Assembly (NCBI GenBank): GCA_037903475.1 | Contig: JBAJFG010000140.1 | Location: 1,736,001 to 1,800,000, forward strand | Length of the DNA stretch: 64,000 nt | Reading direction: 5' to 3' | From: Ancylostoma caninum | Lineage: Eukaryota > Nematoda > Chromadorea > Rhabditida > Ancylostomatidae | Shown: one piece after another, positions 31,384 to 41,259 of the stretch | Numbering within the stretch: the first letter of the stretch is position 1 | How the letters are laid out: each line of letters opens with the position of its first letter | The notes under the pieces: model-generated | What the model saw: the letters and a program-made list of their open reading frames with translations, nothing else | Database searches by the model: none | What the model was told of the DNA's origin: nothing | Position numbers and translations under genes: made by a program

Positions 31384-33956
31384 AGAATGAACGCACCGTG
31401 TCCGAGTAGTCATACAGTCGTAGGCCAGTAAGCTGGCGGTAGAGCGCGTTATTCTAGTAATTGCGTCCCTATAGCAAAATCCGTGGGAGCCATACCGCTA
31501 GCCGCTAGTGAAGACAAGCGCCATTCCCGGTAGAAACAGTGAATCTGCAACACTTCCCCTACGTTTCCTGGCTGCAATTACGTCTGACGCATTCAAATTG
31601 AAGTGCGAGCGGAACAAATTATGAATGAAGCCTTTCTGAAGGCCCCCAAACATTATGGCGGATGAATGGGCGGCCCTGACTACTTGCTACTGGTTCTCTT
31701 CCCTCTCAGTAGATACCGCAACGCCCTCTTATGCTGCACGAGCGTGTAGCTACAGCGCTCCACATCTCCTTCTGTGAGCCGAACTGCAAGTTTTTCTGAA
31801 CAAATCGTTCGGTTTTTTCTGGTGCTCGTCAGCACTCCTAAGAGAGACGCAAGTGTGCCCTCCCCCGTCCAAGAAAAAAGGCAGATTTCCTTTCTTTAGT
31901 TGGTCGTTCTGCTCTTTCTTTTTTGCCACACATTTGTTTATTTTTATTTCCACTTCGTCCTTATTACTACATCTCAGGAGCGTGGGATCAAAAGTCGTGT
32001 AGCAACATAGACGAGAAAGAACCAGGAGGAATGACAGCCAGTCCGGTGAAATTATTCATATCCATTTACTAGAATGCGTTTTACATATAGTACTTCATAG
32101 ATTCCATATCGACTTTTTGTTCCATCTCTTTTTCTATGCACTGACTTAACTTTTCGAAACCCTACTATTCCCATCTTTGAGGAAGACACCCTCAATAAGA
32201 ATTTTAACCAACTTTTCTTTCCACGAAAACGGTGGGAATTTCATATTATGTAGCTTACACCTACGCCTTACTTCCTGGTAATTTTCCATGTAATTGCTTC
32301 TAATTATCACTTGTTGAATCGCTTATGAAAGTCATTATCCAAGCAGCGATGGTTTTGAGGTGAGCGGCTGCTGGACACGTCACCCCGCTGCGCATACAGG
32401 AACTGGTGACCCAACGACCAACCAGTTGATAGAACGCAGAATAGTGACAATGAGTGATCATGGTAGAGGGGAGGGAGGGCAAAGTAGTGTACGCAATAGC
32501 TGCTGCTCCTCATGGTTCATAGTTGTGGCTGGAATAAGTCGCAATTATTGTGTTTTCAGTTGTGTCCCCATGGGGGAACTCCCACTGCAGTTGCGGGCGT
32601 GGAGAGGAGGGTAAGGGAATCCAAATATTACTCCGTAAGAATTAAAAATAAAAATAGATATTTATACTAGCTTCTTATGAGCATATTTGTATGCTTATAT
32701 TTTTTGAAATTTTCTGAATTATTTGCCTTTAATTACCAACGATATCTTAAATTAATTCTTTAGTGAATTATTGCTCAAAGTACCAATCGGTCGACTCCCT
32801 TACTGACATTAATTAAACTTTTTTCTCCCACCTTCCATAGCTCTTTCCTTGTCGTAGGCGTAAGTCACCTCGCCCAAGGGGCAAAAATTTGCCACAATTG
32901 CCAGGGTGGCCCCGCCCCTGTTCTGGTGGAAACGCCCTTTTTCCGTCGCACTCCCTCGCACAGCATTCATTATGCAGTGCGTGCATCTCTTTCGCTTCCT
33001 TGTCTTATTCTTTTCATATTTTCACAAATTTCTAAGGATGAAAAACATGTTGCCATGCCTTCAAGACTTCTGTCCTTTTTGTTTTCACAGAGTTATTGCC
33101 CCAAACACTTCCTGAAAACAAGTTCAAAGATCCGATTGCTCTGCTGCAGGAGGCAAACTAGACAAATACCACATTCTCCGACACCAGATCATCCCCAAAG
33201 TGTCCCCTCGCACGGAGGAGAGTTCCCAGCGTGACCAGTCGCTTCCAGATCGGCGTCGACGGCCGAAACCGGAATCGTACAGCTCGCCGCGACTGCTCCA
33301 CCTGTTATGTACGTTGTTTTCGCCGCGAACACCTTTAACACGGGGTTTCCCCTCGTTTCGCGTTCGGAAACGGGCACGTTTTACATCGTTCCGGGCCTTT
33401 ATTTCATTATCGACATGTGCGAACGTAGTAGCTATGCCGGCACGAAGCTCATAAAACATTCAGCGTGCTGCGGCGTCTACTCAATGAAATGGAATGAATT
33501 CCCGAAATAGCTGTTTTTCCGGATGCCATGTTTTTCTGGTTTAGTCATGGAATTCATTTTTTAAGCAAGGGAGCTATCATAAACTCATAGATCATCTGTC
33601 CCAAAATGAGCGAAGAATTTCTGCTTCGTTTACAGCACTGTTTGAAAGAAGGGAAATGTTTTTTTTCATATTTCTGACTTCTATTCATAGAGGTAGCATT
33701 TAAATGCATCTCGAATTTGAAGTGAAATGCATTTGAAATAGGGCGTCATTTTTTTCCACTTTGCTCAATGATGTTTGAATATTTCTGCTTTTCCAATGAT
33801 TTCCTGTACAACAGGTGTGATTTCTCAACTTGATGGTAGTTTTTCTTCTCCTTCACTTTCATCACCCTTCATGGATTATTTCATCGAAAAAAAAAAGAAA
33901 AAGAAGCCATATTTCATCAAGATGGTTGCTTGTGGACATCCTCTGCTAATTATTCT
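31384..33956. other. Stretch without a firmly supported gene
   Basis: A GC-rich block at 33180-33490 is open in three frames. The plus frame at 33307-33510 (VVFAANTFNTGFPLVSRSET...) and a minus frame both look partly protein-like, but neither has splice sites or a domain I know. The remainder is AT-rich and featureless. Confidence 0.3.
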
Positions 33957-34000
33957 AATGTATCCTCACAGCAGTGCTAATCCTGCTGTGAGGATACATT
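33957..34000. repeat. Perfect 18-bp hairpin with 8-nt loop
   Basis: AATGTATCCTCACAGCAG is followed after TGCTAATC by its exact reverse complement. Nothing similar was seen elsewhere in the window. No terminator or gene end is linked to it. Confidence 0.8.
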
Positions 34001-34600
34001 TGGGAAACAACAATATAGATGATTTCAGAGCTATGGACCCGCTCACATGCATCGCACCATTTGCCTGTCGACTCTCTCATTGTCTGCGTGTCTGCGCCTT
34101 TTAATCCATCCACTATTACCTGTTTCGACTTATTTTGGCCCATGTGGCATCAGTGAAGTCCTTACCTCAGTTTTTGACAGCCAAGTAACTATAATGGTAA
34201 TGAATTGATTGAGCATGTGACTTTAGGTCAGCACATGCCGGTAGTGGTTAGCCTCACCATGTCCTTCATGACATTCTTGGCAAAAATATCGAATACTCCT
34301 TTAAGAAGGACCCTGTGACTCGTCTGCTCCACCCTTGTTGTTGATCAACATCGACCACATTATCGTTTGTGCTATGGCCATAATTCGTTTCACCGACCCA
34401 GAAATGCTCAGCCAGGAGCGCATGGGTTGAAAAATGGGGTCTTCGCTATTTTAGGGGAAAAACAAAATCACTAAAGGTAAAGGCTTACGGCTACGAAGGT
34501 GAGCATGATATTGGTCTACTTCATTACGCTTCTTTCTGATCCTATCTATTTGTTAAGTTAATATCTTGTAGCATGATGAGGTGTTTGAGGGGGTAGATTG
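34001..34600. other. Stretch without a supported gene
   Basis: Nothing recognisable is seen. Confidence 0.3.
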
Positions 34601-34609
34601 CATATGCCT

Positions 34610-34798
34610 TTGACTTTCCAGGCTCTGACGAAGGCGACGACGCCGAAACGTTAGCCGAAATAAAGTATTTATTATTATAATTAATATTTTTATCAATTTT
34701 ATGTTCCGTCTGGGTCCCCAAAACGGCAGAGACCCCACTTTTTTCCCCCCCCCCCCCCCCCCCACTTCTCCCACCCACTTTCTGCGTCCGCCACTGCT
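34610..34798. mobile_element. Transposon 3'-end fragment with a hammerhead-like motif and C-run
   Basis: The segment carries CTGACGAAGGCGACGACGCC followed by GAAACGTTAGCC (34624-34656), then AAATAAAG and an AT-rich tract, a run of about 20 C, and CTTTCTGCGTCCGCCACTGC. Motifs of the form CTGA-GA / stem / GAAAC recur near the ends of several retroelement classes. The last part matches 25560-25665. Which element it belongs to is not determined. Confidence 0.45.
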
Positions 34799-34963
34799 TC
34801 TTAGGTATCATAGCTCTTAATTATTACAGCTCCCCCCCCCCCCTCTTGCGTGAGACACTGCTGTTTTGTTTCATTTTCGAACATGTCCTGCTTCTGCGAC
34901 ATCTTTTAAGCTTATTTGTAAGAATCATCTGTTCATTCTCACATGTTCCAGTGACCGTTCCGA

Positions 34964-35159
34964 GGGCAATTTATAGGTTGATTTATACTAGCTACGTGCA
35001 TCAGACGCACGCATTAATTTGCGAAGGATTGTATACACATACGGCCGCCTCGAGGCTGTAAATGCGTGCCCCTGAGCTGAGTCAGCGGTGCGACTGGCCC
35101 TATCGTTCATCATATAGACGCACGCACGTAAAACATGCGCATCTAGTATAAATTGCCCT
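34964..35159. mobile_element. Miniature inverted-repeat element, family F copy 2
   Basis: The ends are AGGGCAATTTATAGG on the left and CTAGTATAAATTGCCCT on the right. The middle shares GACTGGCCCTATCG, ATAGACGCACGCAC and GCGCATCTAGT with the copy at 9700-9907. Confidence 0.7.
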
Positions 35160-37382
35160 TTGATCTGCTCAACTTGCTAGTTCATTCCCTTTCAGATTGA
35201 AGGTGTTTTCTTCGAATTTATGTTTTTTTTTTGCGTCAGAATGCTGTGACCTCTCCTACAACCTCAGATTATAATTTGAACAGTGAAGTCGGGCCCCAGC
35301 ATGAGCTGTTCCCTGGGACTCCAATTTTCAAAGTGGGTTCAACTTTTCCTTTCGTTTGCATGTTCAAAAGGGGCTTCGTAAAATTTTGGTTTTTCAAAGG
35401 GGGCTTCGTTTTGATTTTGGTCTGGGGAAGACCTCGTGCTGGGGCCTGCTGCTGGCTCATTTCCCGTGGTTTCTGAAGTTTCTCGCCGTTTCGAATGTTT
35501 TCGACATTTGCTACTGTTGACTACAAACGAGTCGGCGAAAATGGGAATCCTTCGTTCTTTCGTCTTCTTCGCAAGGGTCAGTGTGAAATTGCTCACATCC
35601 GTCAACATGCCTCTTTGATGGATACCTCGCTATTCTCAGGCGCTATCCGTTTTCAGGCCACTGAAGTCATATTTGTCGCGTACATACATATTTTGCTGCT
35701 TCTCTTGAGATATCCCGACTTTCTGGCCTTCTAGGAAAAATTCTTGAGGGGGGGGGGGATCCAGGCATCCGGGCATCCAGCATCTTGTCAAGTTTGTTGA
35801 ATACTTTATTCGGGAAAATACACACTCGAAGTGAAAGAGCCATGGATGTCTGGTGAGTTGGACCTTATTTACACTGGAAGAGACCTTGTCGTAATGCACG
35901 AGATGTTTGGTTAATGACGCAAGCAGGAAAATCCGGATGAAGGAAATCCGCATAGAAGCGCATTTGTTTATTTATTTCTGGCATGGAGGGGAGTTATGAT
36001 GATTTTACGGCGTGTTTCGAACACGACGATGGTCGACTAATCGCGCGTAATGTCTGCTTTTCTCATCACCTTCTCAAATTGTTGTGCACTTTCCTGCGTC
36101 CTCTTCATCTCTGGCGCTTCTCTTACTATCATCCACAGTGAAACAGATTATACCTTACCTAATTTCCAGTCGATCTGCAAATTTCATTGAGGACCTTTTT
36201 TTTCAAACTCATAAGGCTAATTATCCACCCCTCCTTCAACTAGTGTTGTCTAACCCACCAAAGGCGAGAATTAAAGAGGATTCAGAGAAGAAAATAAGAA
36301 GAAATCGACACTCAGCGGGGCGTAGTGCGTCCCGTACGTGACAATTACTCAGTACATATTTGCGGAAACTTGCGACTTGGGCATCCCCCGCGCTAAACGC
36401 AGGACACTTTAGAGTTGTCATTACGACGCGTCGTAATGACGCGCGTAATGTTGCACTGCACTGTTGTACTGTTGTTTTTGGGCTATGGCAACTTCATCGG
36501 GTCGCAGCACCACAATTTCTTTTTTCTCTATGTTCTCTCAGCCTATTGCCTCGGAACGCACTATAACAAGATACAACTTGCTTATCTGCTGTTTAGTGCA
36601 CAGATTACAAATTTATGCACGAATACTCAACTATTGTCTCTTTTTATACACTCCTATTCATTCTCCAAACATTTTCTTTTCTTTTTTTTTCCATTTTGTT
36701 TCTCTCTCTGGACGTTATGTCGTGACATTGGAGTTTCCTCAAACGATCAAAGTTCTGCAAATCCTGTTTTTGTCTGGTCCCAGTCTTGTTTAGGGTTTAA
36801 ACGCGACTTCTTTCGTTGTCAATGCAGCCGTTATGTGGCACGAAACACATCTCCAACGCCCTCGGCGCTTTCCCCGAGCTGTAACTATGCGAACTGCGCC
36901 AGAATAGCCTTGAGCTGGCTGGTCACAGCAAATCTTCCTTCTCCATCTATCTACTTGTCGTTGCTGCACGGCTATTGTCAGCCCTTATCTCCGCTTCGTT
37001 TTCGTTTCACTGCCATCCAGCGACGTCTCCTCCGTGGATGGTTTTCTTCGCGCGTTTATCGACTCTTAGGCATGGATCTTGCATAATCTGGCTTCGCGGA
37101 CTTCATCAGAGTAATGGGGTTGCCGAAGGAGGGAAAGCATTGCGCGGTGTGCAACGCTAACTGCTTAGTTTTAAGCTTTTAATATCTGCAGACCATGGTT
37201 TTATTGCCGTTTTTCTGTGCAGAATCCATCTTAACGCCGTCATTATGCGACTATGCTCCATGGGCATGTTCCCCGCAGCTCATCACTCTCCAACAACCCC
37301 ATTTCATTCATTCTTCTGCTGTCGGGCGATTGTCTTTTTGTATTTCTACACTGATTTTCCTCGTGATAGCAACTACGCAACT
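35160..37382. other. Stretch without a supported gene
   Basis: A long plus-strand frame (36415-37086, 223 codons) is AT/pyrimidine-biased, full of Phe, Ser, Leu and Cys, and overlaps a palindrome; I do not accept it as a gene. A G-run of about 11 is at 35749-35758. Otherwise nothing is seen. Confidence 0.3.
36417..36440. repeat. Perfect 24-bp palindrome
   Basis: GTCATTACGACG is followed directly by its reverse complement CGTCGTAATGAC with no loop. Confidence 0.75.
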
Positions 37383-37541
37383 ACATAAAACTCCAAACGT
37401 ACGCAGTCAAGAGTCAGGACCGCGGCGCGGCTCTCTTGCGCAGAGTCAGGGGATCTCAGCATAGTGTGCGCCCGCGTCTCTGCCCATGAGAGCCGCGCCG
37501 CGACCTTGACTCTTGTCTACGTACGTTTGGAGTTTCCTATA
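37383..37541. mobile_element. Palindromic miniature element, family C copy 2
   Basis: The ends AACTCCAAACGTACGCAGTC and GTACGTTTGGAGTTTCCTAT, the GCGCGGCTCTCTTG stem and the central CTCAGCATAGTGTGCGC all match the copy at 14745-14898, with few differences by eye. Near-identity suggests relatively recent activity. Confidence 0.8.
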
Positions 37542-37670
37542 CGTGCATGACATGTTTTTTTTGAATTTGGCCTTGATTTTTATCTCGATTTTTTTACTCC
37601 AACAATTTTGCAAAATTCTCTTCAAAAATATATTATTTATAACACACGTGGCTAGAGCGGACCAGCCTGC

Positions 37671-37894
37671 ATATAGTCTGTCCGAAACGACGAGTCCGCC
37701 TACGCACGCGGTGATCGAGGAGCTGCCGCGTTTGCCAGCACTCCACGTCATCATCTCTAATCTGCGTATCAAGTTTCATCGTTATCTTCACAATGATTTG
37801 GCTGTGACGTGGACGACGTGGCAGCCAACAGCATCCGTTCCAGCCGCGTCGCCTCTCGATCTCTGCGTGCGTGGGCGGACTCGCCGTTTCTGAT
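37671..37894. mobile_element. Miniature inverted-repeat element, family E copy 1
   Basis: The left end TATAGTCTGTCCGAAACGAC with GAGTCCGCC is mirrored at the right by GTGCGTGGGCGGACTCGCCG and TTTCTGA. The core (GGCTGTGACGTGGACGACGT) recurs inverted in the neighbour at 37931-38150. Confidence 0.7.
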
Positions 37895-37930
37895 TCAATG
37901 ATTATTGCGTGGACTTATCCCAGAAATGGA

Positions 37931-38150
37931 TATAGTCTGTCCGAAACGATGAGTCCGCCCACGCATGCGGGGATCGAGAGGCGGCGCGGCTTAGACGGGT
38001 GTTGTTGGATGCCACGTCGTCCACGTCACAGCCAGATCACTGGTCAATACCACGAAGATAACTATGAAACGTGATACGCAGGTCAGGGATGATGAACGGC
38101 TTCTCGATCCCCGCGTGCGTGGGCGGATTCGTCGTTTCGGACAGCCTATA
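37931..38150. mobile_element. Miniature inverted-repeat element, family E copy 2
   Basis: TATAGTCTGTCCGAAACGAT with GAGTCCGCCCACGC on the left is mirrored by GCGTGCGTGGGCGGATTCGT and CGTTTCGGACAG on the right. It lies about 36 bp from copy 1 with its core in the opposite direction. Confidence 0.75.
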
Positions 38151-39070
38151 TTTCCATAGGATGCATATGAAAACGTGGCAATGAGTGCCACTTCATAGCC
38201 CTTTGTATGGGAACCAGTTATACAGATGTGTTTATGGATATGAAATGTCACATGTTAACATTTTCAATTTAGCTGTTTGTTCTCAAAGAATTATCTATGA
38301 ATTAGCCATGTACATGACAGAGATGACAAAAAGCTTCTATTATAGAAGAGCCTTTACCATAACTCAGATGACACTTTGCCCACGTAACCACAGGCTGTTT
38401 GTCTCACCTCAGTTCTTCTAGGATACTTATAATCTGAGAGTGTATATTAGAGTATGCACTTCAATGTGTTGCTACTCTACGGGATTGTAAGTGTAAAAAT
38501 CTGGGCTTTCAAGGGGGCCAAACAATTATTTTGCTCGGTCCCAAAAGAAATCTTTCTCGTTTCAGATAGTCAAAGTATCTTAAAAGGTGTGTAGTCTGTT
38601 TTTAGGTATTTTCGCATAGGGTACTTGTTTTTTGCCCGTCTCTTCCAGTACTCCACATTTTCTCTCGTTCTTTTTCCCTACTTATCCGGTGCGAATTCAT
38701 ATTTTATCCTATTTCACTCAAAGACTTACAGTTGTTCTGCAGATTCCACAAGGTCAGCGTTTAACACTAACTCATTTTTTTAAAATTAGTTTCCATTTTT
38801 CTCTTCTCATTTTTCTCGGGACTCTACGCGAGATTCTAGACTCCATGATGAGTACCGTAACAGCATAACGTGCTGTTTTTCCTCCTTTTTGTTCTCCCAT
38901 ACATCCAACCAACTCTCACGCGCACTCCTCCTGTCAAAAATTTCTGGGTTTTCTAAGCATAATTTATGGTCCGGTCGCGTGTTCCAAAGCTCTCTGGGAA
39001 TTTCGTGTTCCATTAATATTGCAATAAAGTGCTCGAGAAGCTTCGAGACGTTTTGGCGTGTTCACACTTA
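38151..39070. other. Stretch with only weak coding signal
   Basis: A minus-strand frame (38807-39013) reads ELWNTRPDHKLCLENPEIF after a possible acceptor (AATTCCCAG). It could be a downstream exon of the candidate start exon at 39071-39256. No phase-proven junction was found. Confidence 0.25.
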
Positions 39071-39256
39071 TTAGTGCTCAAGGATATGGTCTATTGAATG
39101 TTCAATGTTCGGGCGTTTTTGTTCGGCACTGAAGGTCACCTCTAAGACGGGACACTTTTCTTTCGCTTGATGCATAAGGTCATGCGTCTTTGCCCTTTTC
39201 GTTGATATCAGACTTCCTAAGTAGTCAGCGATTGCACTGGAAGTGCTGTCGGCCAT
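39071..39256 (-). CDS. Possible trans-spliced first exon, unknown protein
   Basis: On the minus strand ATTATTCACAG ends two bases before an ATG, a typical spliced-leader site. The frame is open for 61 codons with soluble, protein-like composition (MADSTSSAIADYLGSLISTK, then HDLMHQAKEKCPVLEVTFSA and an end rich in His and Glu). It stops at TAA. The real gene may splice out before the stop. No family is recognised. Confidence 0.3.
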   Translation of the reverse strand: MADSTSSAIADYLGSLISTKRAKTHDLMHQAKEKCPVLEVTFSAEQKRPNIEHSIDHILEH

Positions 39257-41226
39257 CGCTGTGAATAATCAATTTGAGGTCATGCACTAGGCATAGTAAA
39301 TTAGTATGCTATGAGAAAGATAATCAGGTTTTTCCGAGGGTTTACGCTGAAATAGGCTTCGTGACAGCTTTGCAAGTTTTGATTTCTAAAATTTTCTTGC
39401 AATTTTGAGCTACCTTTTCATATTTGAAGTAAGTAAAGAAATTTTTCAGACAGCACTCTCGATAGTTTCGCTTCAAAAAATCAGATTTTTGCGGTAGCAT
39501 CATTTGAAGAGCTACTTATTTGAGGAACAGTTATTGTCTCTTTCAAAACAAACGATTGTTGAATATTTTTGTTTCTCCTATCAGCGCATCTTTCGCGCCT
39601 CTTCGAACACCGCACACTTTTCCACGATCTTTCTTTCTCTAATATCCACATATCTTCTACGGGGAGAAAACGGGCCATATTCCGATAGGCGTGAAGGTAA
39701 TGGATGTAATAATACCATAAACCAACTAATTTCACTATCATTTTCGGCTTTTATTGGTTTCTCATCTTTTTTTCATTGATAGTTTTAATATTAAGTTTTG
39801 TATTTCTCATCTCATTCCACACTTCGCCTTGTTTTTCCCTGAAGGACCTTGAAGGGCCCATAAAAGTTTGACTCGTTCAATGATGGATTGAAATGGATAA
39901 TATTTCACGTGGCTTTCGCTGATTCAGCTCCGGTTTATTGATTGTTAATTTTTTCATAATAGTCGCTAAAGTGTCATCGAACACAGTCATACTTGTTTGC
40001 CAGCCATCAGTTCTCAGGGGGGAAAAGCCAAATAACATTATTCTGTTGTTCATTGTCATACTTATTTCTAAATATGTATGTAATTAGTACGCATGGCCGT
40101 GTCGATCAATACAGACCTCATTCGAGGGCGTGTGAGGTTTCAGTGATGTTCAGCGTTGCGCTAAGTTTCTGTTATAAACATTTCCGAGGCTACGGCTTCT
40201 TCCTGATTGATGATAGCTCATATAACACTTATCGTAAGTGTTGGTAATGATTTGCACGGCCACAGCTCTATTGATTAAGAGCATTGCAGAAATTTCCTCC
40301 TTTAATATGTGATTTATTGTCGAATTTAGAGTTGAATTTCATCAATGCTACCCTAATTTTTCATTATTCGGTATACAGAAAGCGTTAGTATCAATGTCTG
40401 CATATAACCAACTTTTCTGTCGACCATTAGGTTGTTTTACACATTTTTTGATGGGCATTTCTCTTCACATACGAATTTTTCCCTCAAAATGTCCATCAGC
40501 CCTGTTGATTTGCGGAACACTCCAGGAAACCATGGTAAAAGAAATTAATCACATTGTTTTTGAAGTTGTACTTGTCATTTAGTCGTGGTAGTGTGAATTC
40601 GCTATCGCGGAACTGTGAAACACCATCTGTACGGGGATTATTTGAAACTGAACAGTCGGCAGCGCTGACTCATCAATTATTTCCATTTTTCTGAACACCA
40701 AGTGAAAAGTATAGGTTTCATCAATACGCTTGTTTTATTATGTTTCCTTAATTGCTATGTTTAGTTAGGAGTGGCATTTTTCAACTAGACTTCGCTTCAG
40801 CTCTTACACTGCTAGCGATGTATCCCATCTGTTCCGAGTTCTGTCACGATCGTTTTATGTGAATTTCTTTCATTTTACGGTGACCAGTGTATATACGTTC
40901 TAGCTTCTATTACTTTCTTGCTTGCAGCATTACACTCTACTCGTGCTTGTTTCCGTTTTCCATTTGTCAATATCCGTCCTACTAGATTGTTTATAGCTGT
41001 CTGCCGAGTGTATTTATCATTTTCTGTCGCATTCATCTACTATCCTACACGTACGTATACGTTTTGTGCTTGTGCACACCTTCTTGCCAATTTTTGTTTC
41101 GTTTTCTTCTTCTCTTTCTAAGATGTGTGCCACATGAAAAGTAATTCTTTCATTATTCCGAGATTATTCATAATTCCCATCTCGTTATCGTCGCTTCAGC
41201 GTTTGTCTCCTGTTTTGCCAACGTTT
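39257..41226. other. AT-rich stretch upstream of DENND6
   Basis: No supported gene. A minus-strand frame at 39481-39741 is basic (SVRCSKRRERCADRRNKN) but unsupported. The pyrimidine-rich sequence close to 41200 leads into the spliced-leader-type acceptor of the next gene. Confidence 0.3.
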
Positions 41227-41237
41227 ATGATCTTTCA
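41227..41237 (+). promoter_or_regulatory. Likely spliced-leader acceptor of the DENND6-like gene
   Basis: ATGATCTTTCAG lies 22 bases before the ATG at 41260. No upstream coding exon fits it. Confidence 0.45.
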
Positions 41238-41259
41238 GGAACGCATCCGAGTCCTGACA

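Noticed and set aside
33124..33510. Overlapping open frames on both strands in a GC-rich block
   Set aside because: Three frames are open at once, which is expected of GC-rich DNA with few stop codons. No frame has convincing splice sites or a recognised domain.
36415..37086. Plus-strand open frame of 223 codons
   Set aside because: It is dominated by Phe, Ser, Leu and Cys from pyrimidine-rich DNA, spans a perfect palindrome at its start, and has no splice sites or domain pattern. A long chance frame is more likely.
37671..38150. Hammerhead-like words (CCGAAACGATGAGTCCGCC) in family E ends
   Set aside because: CGAAAC precedes GATGAG, the reverse of the required order on one strand, and the sequence is simply the terminal inverted repeat.
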